Assembly: GCF_002259605.1 (NCBI RefSeq) | Contig: NZ_MWWR01000005.1 | Location: 199 to 64,198, forward strand | Reading direction: 5' to 3' | Source of the DNA: Pseudoscardovia radai | GTDB lineage: Bacteria > Actinomycetota > Actinomycetes > Actinomycetales > Bifidobacteriaceae | Length of the DNA: 64,000 nucleotides | Part shown: piece after piece, positions 45,725 to 55,282 of the stretch | How positions within the stretch are numbered: position 1 is the first letter of the stretch | Layout of the letters: every line of letters begins with the position of its first letter | Translations under genes and position numbers: made by a program | Notes under the pieces: generated by a model | Told to the model about the DNA's origin: nothing | What the model saw: the letters and a program-made list of their open reading frames with translations, nothing else | Databases searched by the model: none

Positions 45725-47332
45725 ATGAACACCGCCACGCTGAGCGACGCCGACGCCCCGATGCGCCCACCCACGCGTGGCATGTCATCCGGCCGCAGGA
45801 CCGGTACCGCGCCGGCCGGGAACAACGCCGACGGCAACACCAGGACTGACCGCCCACGCGGCAAGCTGGGAACCCCGGCCATCACCATGATGGTGGTGGC
45901 TGCCGCAGCCCCGCTCACTGTACTCAGCGGCGGCACATCCCTCGGTATCCTCAACGGAACCGGCGCGGGTTTCCCCGCCAGTTTCCCGATCGTCGGCCTC
46001 GCACTGCTGCTGTTCTCGATCGGACTGTCCGCCATGACCCGCCATGTGGGCGGATCGGGCGCGTTCTTCACGGTTATCGGCCACGGACTGGGCCCGGCAT
46101 GGGGACTGGGAGCCTCCACACTCGCGCTGTTCACCTATGCGCTGATCCAAGCCGGTATTTGTTGTTTCCTCGGCAAACAGATCTCCATCAGCATGCAGTC
46201 GCTCACCGGGCAAGCAAGCCCATGGTGGGCGTGGTCACTACTCGTCGCCGCAATCGCCGGATGGCTGGGATATCGCAATATAGCGATGAGTGCGCACGTG
46301 CTCAATATCCTGATTGCAGGAGAGATCGCGGTGACGGTGATCCTGTGCGCAGCGATCTTCGCACGCCATGCCTCCGGCACGGTCGATGCTGTGACTGGCG
46401 TAACCGCGACCGGCATCAACTTCGCCGCATCCTTCTCCCCCAGTGCCACGGTCAGCGGCGCCCCGGGCGTGGCCATCATCTTCGCCATCGCCAGCTTCGT
46501 CGGCTTCGAATCGACCGCCATCTACCGCTCCGAGGCCCGCGACCCCGATATAACGGTTCCCCGCGCGACGTACACGGCCGTCATCTTCGTCACGATCCTG
46601 TACACGGCATCAACGTTCGCACTCGTCACCGCATGGTGTTCGGCCGGCATCACCGCCGAGACCATCGCCGCATTCGGAGCCGGCGACGTGCTGCAGGTCA
46701 CGGCGACGCGGTATATCGGCGGATGGTTCGCCGCTGTTATCAGCGTGCTCATTATCACGAGCCTCTTCGCTGCAGTGTTGTCATTCCACAATGTGCTTGC
46801 ACGCTACATGCAGTCGATGGCCCAGGTTCACGCGATGCCTGCGCGTCTTGCCACGCTCGACGCACGTCGCGGCTCCCCCGCCGCGGCCTCTCTCGTCGCC
46901 TCGGCTATCTGCGTGGGAATCGTTGTCACCGTCGCCATCACCCGGCTCGACCCGTTCACGCAGGCGTTCTCATGGTTTTCGGGAGTCGCCGTGCTGGGTT
47001 TCGTAACACTTCTGGCGCTCACCTGCATCGCGGTAATCGTGACCTTCGCTCACCGAGCGGACCTGCGCGCACAGGAAGGCATGTGGCGTTCGGTGGTCGC
47101 ATCGGCCGCCGGAGCGGTTCTGCTACTCGCGATCCTCGTATGCTCGGTGGCGAATTTTCCGAACCTCGTGGGTGAGACGGACGCATCGGGAACGCCCGTC
47201 TTCGGCGGTCTGTGCACGGCGCTCGTCGCATGCGCGGCGGTGGCGCTGCTGGCAGGCATCGCGGAGGCCGCCATCATGCGCCTAGCGCGACCCAACGATT
47301 ACCTCATGCTGCGTAGCACGCTCCTCTCATAA
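45725..47332 (+). CDS. APC-family amino acid/amine permease
   Basis: The protein has 535 residues with 12 predicted helices after a 50-residue polar N-terminus. TMMVVAAAAPLTVLSGGTSLGI, GSGAFFTVIGHGLGPAWGLG and FASFVGFEST-type segment (IASFVGFESTAIYRSEARDPDITVPRA in part) match APC transporters of the amino acid/polyamine type. GGAAGAGG supports the start at 45725; an ATG at 45605 with a weaker site would add 40 polar residues. The substrate is not readable; linkage by operator to a class III aminotransferase suggests an amino acid or diamine used as amino donor. Confidence 0.86.
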   Translation: MNTATLSDADAPMRPPTRGMSSGRRTGTAPAGNNADGNTRTDRPRGKLGTPAITMMVVAAAAPLTVLSGGTSLGILNGTGAGFPASFPIVGLALLLFSIGLSAMTRHVGGSGAFFTVIGHGLGPAWGLGASTLALFTYALIQAGICCFLGKQISISMQSLTGQASPWWAWSLLVAAIAGWLGYRNIAMSAHVLNILIAGEIAVTVILCAAIFARHASGTVDAVTGVTATGINFAASFSPSATVSGAPGVAIIFAIASFVGFESTAIYRSEARDPDITVPRATYTAVIFVTILYTASTFALVTAWCSAGITAETIAAFGAGDVLQVTATRYIGGWFAAVISVLIITSLFAAVLSFHNVLARYMQSMAQVHAMPARLATLDARRGSPAAASLVASAICVGIVVTVAITRLDPFTQAFSWFSGVAVLGFVTLLALTCIAVIVTFAHRADLRAQEGMWRSVVASAAGAVLLLAILVCSVANFPNLVGETDASGTPVFGGLCTALVACAAVALLAGIAEAAIMRLARPNDYLMLRSTLLS

Positions 47333-47901
47333 CGCTCCGCCGACATCGCGAAGCCCGATCCGCATATGACTCGGCGTACGGCTCGGCGAACATTCTTGCA
47401 CCGAGCCGCCGGTACACTTTGCGACGGCATACTTTGCGTCGATACGCCTTACGCCAACGCCAAGGGATTCGCCCAAAACCAGCATGGAATCCTGATCACG
47501 CGCTCGTCTTAGGCGCGACGATTGTCACCGTCCAACATCCAATATGGCAAGGCCCGTGGAATATCCATGGGCCTTGCCATATGTCGCTCCTCCGGCGGCG
47601 TCTTCCCAGAATAGCGTCTATCCCCAGGGCAGTCCTCCAGATGGTGCCGCCCTTGAGGCGGTCCCGCCCTCACGGCACCCCAGCACCACCCTCCTTACGC
47701 CACCTCCCTTCCATCGCCACAACTCAACTCCACGCGCTTCCCTGCACCACGCCACTCCACCTCCCCACGCCACGCCTACGAGCACATTCGGTCCCAACCT
47801 CCGTGAACAATGCGGTTCCGTCGCTTACGATGGAACCATCGGTGCGCCCATATCCCGCCAGCCGCCACATATATCCCTATACCGCTTCAAGGAGGACGAC
47901 C
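47333..47901. other. Intergenic region between permease and tetR-like gene
   Basis: A stretch of 569 bp. It contains a perfect 14-bp inverted repeat at 47542-47582 (listed separately) and no convincing gene. No copy of the TGAGC-N4-GCTCA operator is seen in front of the regulator itself. Confidence 0.5.
47542..47582. terminator. Long perfect hairpin after the permease gene
   Basis: ATATGGCAAGGCCC and GGGCCTTGCCATAT, with a 13-base centre that can extend the stem (TGG..CCA). No T-run follows on either strand, so it may act as a transcript stabiliser rather than a terminator. Confidence 0.45.
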
Positions 47902-48516
47902 ATGCCAAAAATCGTCGACCACGAACAGCGCCGCAATGAAATCGTTGCGACGTATCTCAAACTCGTCGAACGAGACGGCATCAACGGCGCGACATCCCGC
48001 GCGCTGGCCGCGGAACTCGGCATCTCGAACAGCCTCCTGTGGCGCTACTTCGACGACATGGACGCCCTTGTGGAGCGTGTGTATTCGGTGGTCGTGGCGC
48101 ATACAAACTCACGCGTCGGCAAGGCCATCCAGAACCAGCACGGGCTTGCGGCGGTCTATGCCCTGATCGACGAGCTGTTTCCCGTCACGAAGGAATCGAA
48201 GGCGGAGGCGCGCGTCGTGGTGGAGTATTGGGCCGTCAAGGCGCGCAACAAAAATTCCTATGTGGAGCCGCATAATTGTTGGCGTCTCAATCTCATTGAC
48301 TTTTTGGAAGAGGCACGATGCATTGGCGAGATCGCCGAAGACGCGCCGACGAGCCTGCTCGCCGACATCATCCTGAACATCGTGGGCAATTCACAGACGG
48401 AATACGCTATGTCGGGGGACGACCACATCGCCCTCGCGGCACGCGACCTGGCACGGGAAGTCGTGTTTCTGCGCCGCGACCCCAAGCAGCCGCATGACCC
48501 CGTCGCCGGAAGATGA
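47902..48516 (+). CDS. TetR-family transcriptional regulator
   Basis: The 204-residue protein has an N-terminal TetR DNA-binding domain: RRNEIVATYLKLVERDGINGATSRALAAELGISNSLLWRYFDDMDALVERVY, in which SRALAAELGISNSLLWRYF is the helix-turn-helix. The C-terminal ligand domain is helical (VYALIDELFPVTKESKAEARVVVEYW). A perfect AAGGAGG lies five bases before the ATG. Matching palindromes in front of the permease and the aminotransferase suggest it represses both, released by the substrate or a related amine. Confidence 0.88.
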   Translation: MPKIVDHEQRRNEIVATYLKLVERDGINGATSRALAAELGISNSLLWRYFDDMDALVERVYSVVVAHTNSRVGKAIQNQHGLAAVYALIDELFPVTKESKAEARVVVEYWAVKARNKNSYVEPHNCWRLNLIDFLEEARCIGEIAEDAPTSLLADIILNIVGNSQTEYAMSGDDHIALAARDLAREVVFLRRDPKQPHDPVAGR

Positions 48517-48686
48517 GCGCGTTCCCTAGATAAGGCCGCATCAAAATAACCCCACTTCAGCTAATACAGCGCCAGACACCGCCTCAGACAAACCAGCCAC
48601 TCCCATCATCAGGTAATCGACAGGAAACAACCGACAATCGTCAGAAACCATTCGGTAACCGCCGCGCCACAGTGCTGGACTTAAAG

Positions 48687-48700
48687 TGAGCGTGCGCTCA
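48687..48700 (+). promoter_or_regulatory. TetR-type operator TGAGC-N4-GCTCA, aminotransferase side
   Basis: TGAGCGTGCGCTCA lies 21 bp before the aminotransferase start and just upstream of its ribosome site. It has the same half-sites and spacing as 45252-45265, preceded by AAAG in both cases. At this position a bound repressor would block initiation or early elongation. Confidence 0.62.
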
Positions 48701-48721
48701 AAAAAAACGAAAGGACTCGAC

Positions 48722-50116
48722 ATGACCGCAGCATCCACCCTCTATCCTGGATTCCTCACACTGGACGACGCCTTCAACCTCACTGAAGACAAGGTCCGTG
48801 AGATGCAGCTCAAGCATATGAACGAATACCGCACGAAGCTTGGCCTTCAAGGTGGCCTCACCTTCGACATCAAGCATGCCGAGGGATGCTACATCTGGGA
48901 CGCGCAAGGCAACAAGCGCCTTGACTTCATCGGCTGCGTCGGCGTGTATCTGCTTGGCCACAATAACCCGTTTGTTATTGAGAACGTGCTCAAATACCTG
49001 CGCTCCAAGCCACTGACCATGGACCCGATGGCGCTCAAGCCCATCACCGCCGCCTTCGCCCACGACATGGCCCTCATCACTCCGGAACTCACTCGCACGA
49101 TCACCAATGGCGGCGGCGGTGCCGAAGCCGTCGAGGCCGTGCTCAAGCTCGTGCGCATCGCCGCCGGACGCAACCATCCGGAACGTAGGCGCATCGTGTC
49201 AACCCTGAACTCCTTCCACGGAAAGACGCTCGGAGCCGTGACCACCGGCGGCAAGGATGTATGGCGTCGTTGGCAGCCGCGTGTCGCCGGCCACACCTAC
49301 ATCCCCTACGGCGATATCGATGCGGTGGAGGCCGAACTGAGCAAGGGCGACGTGATCGCGTTCATCGCGGAAACCATCCAGGGCGAAGGCGGCGTGGTGG
49401 TGCCGGAGGAGGACTACTTCCCCGCCGTCCGCCACCTGTGCGACAAGTACGGCACGTACATGATTATGGACGAGGTGCAGGCCGGATCGTGCCGCACCGG
49501 TAACATCTGGGCCTTCCAGCACTACGACGGCCTGATTCCGGACGCCTTCACCTTCGCCAAGGGCATGAGCGACGGCGTGCTGCCCGTCTCCGGCATCCAG
49601 GTCAAGGACAGCCTCTACCAAGAGGCCTACGGCTCCTACGACAGCGCCATGATGCACACAGCCACCTACCAGGACAACAATATCTCCGCCGCCGTCGCGC
49701 TCAGCTGCCTGCAGTACATGGTCGAGCACGATGTCGCCACCCATGTGCGCACCAAGGGCGCCGAATTCTTCGCCAAGCTCGAGACCGTGCGCGAGAAGTA
49801 CCCCGACGTAATCTCCGAGGTGCGCGGCCGCGGCTTCATGATCGGCCTCAAGTTCGGCGTCGATTCGCAGGGCGCGGGCTATGCCAATCGCGTTGCGGCG
49901 GTGATGGCGCAGAAGTACTTTGTCCATACGATGACCTCGACGAATAATGACACGATTCTGCGTGTCTACCCGAATATCGCGACGACCGACGAGGACTTCG
50001 ACTGGTTCATCGATGCCCTTGACCACTCCATCGAGGATGTGATCCGTACCGCGGCCCCGGCAGGAGCGGAGGCATCCGAACCGGTGAAGGCCGAGCAGCT
50101 GGTCTCCGCCAGATAG
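48722..50116 (+). CDS. Class III PLP-dependent aminotransferase
   Basis: The 464-residue enzyme shows the class III fold: GCYIWDAQGNKRLDFIG, glycine-rich NGGGGAEAVEAVLKLVR (PLP phosphate), FHGKTLGAVTTGG (165-177), AETIQGEGGVVVP, MDEVQAG (249-255) and the PLP Lys280 in FTFAKGMSDG. The NGGGGAEAVE segment replaces the usual NSGAEANE, and DEVQAGSCRTG replaces DEVQTGFGRTG, so it is not a typical ornithine or GABA enzyme. Candidate substrates are omega-amino acids or diamines. AAAGGA precedes the ATG, and a TetR-type operator lies just upstream. Confidence 0.87.
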   Translation: MTAASTLYPGFLTLDDAFNLTEDKVREMQLKHMNEYRTKLGLQGGLTFDIKHAEGCYIWDAQGNKRLDFIGCVGVYLLGHNNPFVIENVLKYLRSKPLTMDPMALKPITAAFAHDMALITPELTRTITNGGGGAEAVEAVLKLVRIAAGRNHPERRRIVSTLNSFHGKTLGAVTTGGKDVWRRWQPRVAGHTYIPYGDIDAVEAELSKGDVIAFIAETIQGEGGVVVPEEDYFPAVRHLCDKYGTYMIMDEVQAGSCRTGNIWAFQHYDGLIPDAFTFAKGMSDGVLPVSGIQVKDSLYQEAYGSYDSAMMHTATYQDNNISAAVALSCLQYMVEHDVATHVRTKGAEFFAKLETVREKYPDVISEVRGRGFMIGLKFGVDSQGAGYANRVAAVMAQKYFVHTMTSTNNDTILRVYPNIATTDEDFDWFIDALDHSIEDVIRTAAPAGAEASEPVKAEQLVSAR

Positions 50117-50303
50117 CCTTGGGGCCTAGCTCCATTGGAGCCAGGCCCCATTCCAGCACCAGCCGTGGCGCGGCGACGCCGCCACTTATCTTGTGGCCTC
50201 TTGTCTGTGGCCTCGCATGCCATGCGAGGCCTTCCACATGCCGCAGTGTGGATGCTCCGGTGCGGATTCGGCAATGAGCACCGGAGCGAGGAGCCATTGG
50301 CCG

Positions 50304-50478
50304 AGGGAGCAACATCGTGCACCCTCGACCCCAATTACCCCACCAGAAACCACCCCATGCCAAAGCAGCCGCCACCGAAGGCGCACAATCATGCACCCTC
50401 GGCCCAAGTTACCCCGCCAAAAGCTGCCCTCCGCCAAGGCAACCGCCACCAAGGGTGCAGAATCGTGCACCCTCGACG
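50304..50478. repeat. 74-bp-period hairpin array (3 units)
   Basis: GCACCCTCG starts at 50319, 50393 and 50467, exactly 74 bp apart. The third unit is a perfect stem, AAGGGTGCA-GAATCG-TGCACCCT. Same family as 44.0-44.8 and 62.6 kb, in the 518-bp gap between the convergent aminotransferase and ABC genes. Confidence 0.87.
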
Positions 50479-50530
50479 CCCGACAGCCGATCCGGTAACC
50501 GCACCTGCCCGCCAACCACTTCATCAAGCA

Positions 50531-50580
50531 TCGAACACACAAAAGCCTCCGTTCACGGTAGTTCACCGTGAACGGAGGCT
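50531..50580 (-). terminator. Terminator of the marR-ABC operon
   Basis: On the minus strand AGCCTCCGTTCACGGT and ACCGTGAACGGAGGCT form a 16-bp perfect stem followed by TTTTGTGTG, 55 bp beyond the ABC stop codon. Confidence 0.85.
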
Positions 50581-50634
50581 AATCAGCGCGCCTCACACGC
50601 ACGCGCACGCTTCACACGTGCACCCCAGCACGCC

Positions 50635-52521
50635 TCACGCCACGAGGGACGCGAACTGACTGTTGTACAGGTCGGCGTAGAACCCGCCCTTGGCCAGAAG
50701 CTCCTCATGGGTGCCGCGTTCGATGATGTCGCCGTGGTTCATGACGAGAATCATGTCGGCGTTGCGAATCGTGCTCAGACGGTGCGCGATCACGAAACTG
50801 GTGCGGCCCTCGGCCAGCTGGTCCATGGCCTTCTGGATCAGCTCCTCGGTGCGCGTGTCGACGGACGACGTCGCCTCGTCGAGGATGAGGATCGGCGCGT
50901 CCTGCACCATGGCGCGCGCAATCGTGAGCAGCTGCTTCTGTCCCGCCGACAGCGCGGCCTTGTCGTCGAGCACCGTGTCATAGCCCTGTGGCAGCGACTC
51001 GATGAAGCGGTCGAGTCCCACGGCTTTCGCCGCGGCCCGCACCTGCTCGTCGGTCACGCCCTGCTTGTCGTAGACGATGTTCTCGCGCACTGTCCCCTGG
51101 AACACCCAGGTGTCCTGCAGCACCATGGAGAACTGCCGGTGCACCTCGGAGCGCGGAATCGACGCGGTGGGCACGCCGTCGATGCGGATCTGCCCGCCGT
51201 CGAGCTCGTAGAAACGCATGAGCAGGTTGACCATCGTCGTCTTGCCCGCGCCCGTCGGTCCGACGATCGCCACCTTCTGCCCCGCCTTGACGCTCGCGCT
51301 GAAATCGTGGATCACCGGCTTGCCCGGCTTGTAGCCGAAACGCACGTGGTCGAAGTCCACGTCGCCGCGGGCCCGGTCACCCAACGCATCGCTGGCGTGC
51401 GCCCGCCCCCGCCCGGCCTCAATCTGCGCGCGGTGCTCGGCGAAGGTACCGGTGCCGTCGGCGCCCATCTCCGGCTCCTCGAGGAAGCCGAACACACGCT
51501 CCGACGCGGCGCCGCAGCGCTGCAGGTTCTGCATGGCCTGCGCGAACTGCGCCAGCGGCTGCGTGAACAGGCGGATGTACATCATGAACGCCACGATGAC
51601 GCCGAATTCGATGTGTCCGTCCATCGCGAGCGCCGCACCCACCACGCACACGGCCACGTAGCCGAGATTGCCGATGAAGGTCATGAACGGCATCATGAGG
51701 CCGGAAAGGAACTGCGATTTCCAACCGGATTCGTAGAGGCTGTCGTTATAGCGCTCGAAGCGGCGGATGGAGTCGGCCTCGCCCGAATACGCCTTGACGA
51801 TGAGGTGCCCGGCGTACATCTCCTCCACATGCCCGTTGGTCTGACCGAGCGCGAGCTGCTGCTGGGCGAAGTACTTCTGCGACGAGCGCATGATGAGCAT
51901 CATGAGCACGAGGCCGATGACACTCACGCCGATGGCGGTCAGCGTCAGCGTGACGTTGTTGGCGAACATCATGACGAGCGCGCCGATGAACAGCGTGACT
52001 GATGTGACGAGCGCGCCAAGGCTCTGCCCCAGTGTCTGACCGATGGCGTCGACATCGTTGGTGATGCGGCTGAGCACATCGCCATAGCTCGTGTTGTCGA
52101 AATACCGCAGCGGCAGACGGTTGATCTTCTTGGAGATGTCGTCACGCAGGCTCTGGGCGGTGCGCTGGCTGATGGTGGCCATGATCCAGCTCTGCGCATA
52201 GCTGAACAGCGCATAGCCCACGTACAGCGCCACGAGCGTGAAGCCCATGCGGGTGACGGCGGGCAGATCGATGCTGTTGAGCACGGGCACGCCGTTGACG
52301 ATCGACGGCATGCCGGCCACGATCTCGTTGGTGATGTCCTTGAGCTTGTCGGGCCCCACGATCTGGCAAACCGTGCCGAGCGCGCCGAGAACGAGCGCGA
52401 TGATGATGGCGGGCAGGTAGCGCTTGCTGTACTGCGCGAGCTTGCCCATGACGGCGTTGAAATCCTGCGGTTTTTCCGCCGCTCCCCGGGCCCCCGGCCC
52501 GCGACCCATTGGTCCTGGCAT
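50635..52521 (-). CDS. ABC exporter half-transporter, catalytically complete NBD
   Basis: The 628-residue protein has six helices and a C-terminal ATPase. Walker A GPTGAGKTT, signature LSAGQKQ, Walker B LILDEATSSVD and H-loop IAHRLSTI are all intact, including the catalytic Glu. The Gly-rich N-terminus (GPMGRGPGARGAAEK) is as in actinobacterial multidrug exporters. It is the partner of the degenerate half-transporter at 52638, so the complex has one active and one inactive ATP site, as in LmrCD/BmrCD. AAAGGA supports the start. Confidence 0.93.
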   Translation of the reverse strand: MPGPMGRGPGARGAAEKPQDFNAVMGKLAQYSKRYLPAIIIALVLGALGTVCQIVGPDKLKDITNEIVAGMPSIVNGVPVLNSIDLPAVTRMGFTLVALYVGYALFSYAQSWIMATISQRTAQSLRDDISKKINRLPLRYFDNTSYGDVLSRITNDVDAIGQTLGQSLGALVTSVTLFIGALVMMFANNVTLTLTAIGVSVIGLVLMMLIMRSSQKYFAQQQLALGQTNGHVEEMYAGHLIVKAYSGEADSIRRFERYNDSLYESGWKSQFLSGLMMPFMTFIGNLGYVAVCVVGAALAMDGHIEFGVIVAFMMYIRLFTQPLAQFAQAMQNLQRCGAASERVFGFLEEPEMGADGTGTFAEHRAQIEAGRGRAHASDALGDRARGDVDFDHVRFGYKPGKPVIHDFSASVKAGQKVAIVGPTGAGKTTMVNLLMRFYELDGGQIRIDGVPTASIPRSEVHRQFSMVLQDTWVFQGTVRENIVYDKQGVTDEQVRAAAKAVGLDRFIESLPQGYDTVLDDKAALSAGQKQLLTIARAMVQDAPILILDEATSSVDTRTEELIQKAMDQLAEGRTSFVIAHRLSTIRNADMILVMNHGDIIERGTHEELLAKGGFYADLYNSQFASLVA

Positions 52522-52637
52522 TGTGTGTCCTTTCACAAGTGTGTGCGCGAAACGGCCGGCCTGCGCCATGCATTCCGCAGGCCGCCTTTCGCCTCTGCGA
52601 TCGCTTCTCAGATCGCTTCTACGATTGCCCCGCCGCC

Positions 52638-54533
52638 TCAGGAGGCGAGCTCGGCTTCGCTCAGCTGGCTTTCGGCGATCTGGCGGTAGACGTCGCAGGA
52701 GTCGAGAAGCTCCTTATGCGTTCCCTGCCCGACCACGCGCCCCTGGTCGAGCACGATGATGCGGTCGGCGTCCATGATGGTGCCGATGCGCTGGGCGACG
52801 ATGAGCTTGGTGGAGTCCCCGGCCTTGCGAGCGAGGGCCTCGCGCACATCATGGTCGGTGCGGAAGTCGAGCGCGGAGAAGGAATCGTCGAAGACGAGGA
52901 TCTCCGGATGACGCCACACGGCGCGGGCGATCGACAGACGCTGCTTCTGGCCGCCCGACACATTCGTTCCGCCCTGCGCGATCTCGGCCTCGTATGTGCC
53001 GTCCATGCGGGTCACGAACTCATCGGCCTTCGCCACGGCCACGGCCTGGCGCACGTCATCCATCTGCGCCTCGCTCAGCGAGTCGTCATCGTGGGACGCG
53101 GCGAGCAGCTCCTTCTCCCGGGCGCGGCCCTGTGGGGTGGACGTGTCGGCGATTTCGACATCCGCCACACTCTCGCCCTGGGGCAGCACACCGGCCTGGC
53201 TTTTGTCGCCGAATGCCACGTTCGAGGCCACAGTTCCCTTGAACATCACGGATTGCTGCGGCACATAGCCGATTTTGTCGCGCAGCGACTGCAACGTGTA
53301 GTCCTTCACATCCACGCCGTCGACAAGCACTTGGCCGTCGGTGGCGTCATAGAAGCGCGGCACGAGGTTCACAAGCGTACTCTTGCCGGAGCCGGTGGAG
53401 CCGATGAAGGCAACGGTCTGGCCGGGCTCCGCGGCGAAACTCACATGCTCGAGCATGGGCTCGCGCGCATCGGGATAGGTGAAGCTCACGTCGCGGAATT
53501 CCACGCGTCCGCGCACCGGCGTGCCGTCCGCGTTCCTCGCACCCTCCGTGCGCGAACCGTCGGTGACATGCGGCTTGGTGTCGAGCACCTCGAGGATGCG
53601 CTTGGCGGACACGTCGGCGCGCGGCCACAGCACGAACACCATGCTCATCATGAGGAAGCTCATGATGACCTGGATGGCATAGCTGGAGAACACGACCATG
53701 TTGGAGAACAACGTGAGTTTGTCCATGAGACCGGCCGCGTCGATAAGATACGCGCCGATCCAATACACCGCGAGGGTCAGGCCGTTCATGACGGTGTTCA
53801 TGAGCGGCATCATGACGGACATGGCGCGGTTGGTGTACAGCTGGGTGTCGGTCAGGTCGGTGTTGGCCTTGTCGAACTTCGCCTGCTGGTAGTCCTCGGC
53901 ATTGTAGGCGCGCACCACGCGCAGGCCGGTGAGGTTCTCGCGTGCCACGCGGTTGATGTTGTCGGTCAGCGTCTGCATGCTGCGGAACTTCGGCATGACC
54001 TTGACCATGATGAGGGCGACGGAGCCCATGACGAACACCAGCGCCACCGCTGTGGCGGCGCTCCACTCCACGCCCTTGCCTGCGATCTTCGCGATGGCCC
54101 ACACGGCCATGATCGGCGACTGCACAAGCATGAGCAGACCCATCGTCAGGAACATCTGGATCTGGGTGACGTCATTGGTGGACCGCGTGATAAGGCTTGC
54201 GGTGGAGAAACGGTTGAGCTCCTCCGGCCCGAAGGACTCCACGCGGCGGAACTGCAGGGAGCGCAGACGCTGGGTGAACGACGAGGAGACGCGCGCGGTG
54301 ATGAAGCCGACGGCGACTGTCGTCAGCATGGCGCCAAGCGCCACGGCCAGCATCTTGCCGCCGGCCACCCACACGTCATGCATCTCGCTTCCCGGTGTCT
54401 CCACCAGGGTGGTGATATCGGCCATGTAGTCCGGCAGCTTGAGCTGGAGCCAGACTCCAGCGACGATGAACAGAAGGCCGACGAACAGTTGGAACCATTC
54501 GGCCTTCGACAGGTATTTGCAGATTCGTATCAC
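52638..54533 (-). CDS. ABC exporter half-transporter with degenerate NBD
   Basis: The 631-residue protein has six helices and an ATPase with Walker A GSTGSGKST and signature VSGGQKQ, but Walker B reads VFDDSFSALD (Asp in place of the catalytic Glu) and the H-loop reads IVAQRIGTI (Gln in place of His). Both changes mark the non-hydrolytic half of a heterodimeric exporter. An insertion of about 45 acidic residues lies between the Q-loop and signature (AGVLPQGESVADVEIAD onward). The ATG overlaps the marR stop codon by four bases, and the partner follows after 116 bp. Confidence 0.92.
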   Translation of the reverse strand: MIRICKYLSKAEWFQLFVGLLFIVAGVWLQLKLPDYMADITTLVETPGSEMHDVWVAGGKMLAVALGAMLTTVAVGFITARVSSSFTQRLRSLQFRRVESFGPEELNRFSTASLITRSTNDVTQIQMFLTMGLLMLVQSPIMAVWAIAKIAGKGVEWSAATAVALVFVMGSVALIMVKVMPKFRSMQTLTDNINRVARENLTGLRVVRAYNAEDYQQAKFDKANTDLTDTQLYTNRAMSVMMPLMNTVMNGLTLAVYWIGAYLIDAAGLMDKLTLFSNMVVFSSYAIQVIMSFLMMSMVFVLWPRADVSAKRILEVLDTKPHVTDGSRTEGARNADGTPVRGRVEFRDVSFTYPDAREPMLEHVSFAAEPGQTVAFIGSTGSGKSTLVNLVPRFYDATDGQVLVDGVDVKDYTLQSLRDKIGYVPQQSVMFKGTVASNVAFGDKSQAGVLPQGESVADVEIADTSTPQGRAREKELLAASHDDDSLSEAQMDDVRQAVAVAKADEFVTRMDGTYEAEIAQGGTNVSGGQKQRLSIARAVWRHPEILVFDDSFSALDFRTDHDVREALARKAGDSTKLIVAQRIGTIMDADRIIVLDQGRVVGQGTHKELLDSCDVYRQIAESQLSEAELAS

Positions 54534-55150
54534 GATTGGTCCTTTCCAGGATTCGCCGCGTCGGCGTCCTTCGCAGTGTCATCGCCCTCCTGCCCGCACC
54601 GATGCATGATGAACTTGTCCTTCACATCATCCGGAAGAACCGTTTCCCGGTCCTCGGCGGGCTCGTACGGAATGCCGTTGCGCTCGAAGGCGGCCCTGAT
54701 CGCATCCTCATCAGGCATGGGTTGGCCCGGGCCGCACAGGCTCATGTAGGTCATCATGGCCTCGAACAGGCTGAGGAACTCCTCAGTGCGGCGGCGCCCC
54801 ATCTGCCCGAACACCCATCGCACGCGGTCATCCATGGCCTTCTTGTGCAGATTGACGAGGCGCAGCCCCTCGGGGGTAATGCGCACGATCACCTTCCGGC
54901 GGTTCTCCGGATCGATGGTGCGTGTGACCCAGCCTTTCTTCTCCAGAGAGGAGAGAATGGCCGAGATACGCCCCGCGCTGTTGCCCGTCGCGTCCGCCAG
55001 CTGGCTTGGCGTTCGCTCGCCCTTGACGGCGAGTTCACGCATCACGGCCGGCTCGCCGCGATGTACACGGTTCATGTTCTCGACCATGGCGGAGCGGCCT
55101 TCGGTCATGATTCTGTGCATGCGCTCCAAGGCATCGTCTTCGTACGCCAT
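54530..55150 (-). CDS. MarR-family transcriptional regulator
   Basis: The 206-residue protein has a winged-helix domain: LAVKGERTPSQLADATGNSAGRISAILSSLEKKGWVTR, then RRKVIVRITPEGL in the wing. A 60-residue C-terminal extension beyond the usual MarR length is acidic and may be disordered. AAAGGAGG supports this start. It is the first gene of the marR-ABC-ABC operon, coupled to the next gene by ATGA, and probably represses the operon through the palindrome at 55204-55231 until an exported compound binds. Confidence 0.9.
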   Translation of the reverse strand: MAYEDDALERMHRIMTEGRSAMVENMNRVHRGEPAVMRELAVKGERTPSQLADATGNSAGRISAILSSLEKKGWVTRTIDPENRRKVIVRITPEGLRLVNLHKKAMDDRVRWVFGQMGRRRTEEFLSLFEAMMTYMSLCGPGQPMPDEDAIRAAFERNGIPYEPAEDRETVLPDDVKDKFIMHRCGQEGDDTAKDADAANPGKDQS

Positions 55151-55203
55151 CTCCGCCTCCTTTCGCAATAGGGGGTTCTGAATATTCCGGGTTCGCGACC
55201 GCG

Positions 55204-55274
55204 CACGATTGCGCGCGACAGCGCAATCGTGAACCATCGTTAATTTTTATACCATTCATATTTTACAGTGTCAA
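55204..55274 (-). promoter_or_regulatory. Promoter and operator of the marR-ABC operon
   Basis: On the minus strand TTGACA (55269-55274) and TATAAA (55246-55251) are 17 bp apart, a near-consensus promoter. The perfect 11-bp inverted repeat CACGATTGCGC and GCGCAATCGTG (55204-55214 and 55221-55231) lies right after the predicted start, where a bound repressor would block transcription. A second palindrome, GTCAA-ATA-TTGAC (55270-55282), overlaps the -35. Confidence 0.7.
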
Positions 55275-55282
55275 ATATTGAC

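Noticed and set aside
52509-54749. A 746-residue plus-strand frame opposite the ABC transporter
   Set aside because: The minus-strand gene has complete ABC motifs; the plus-strand product has none and is typical high-GC shadow.
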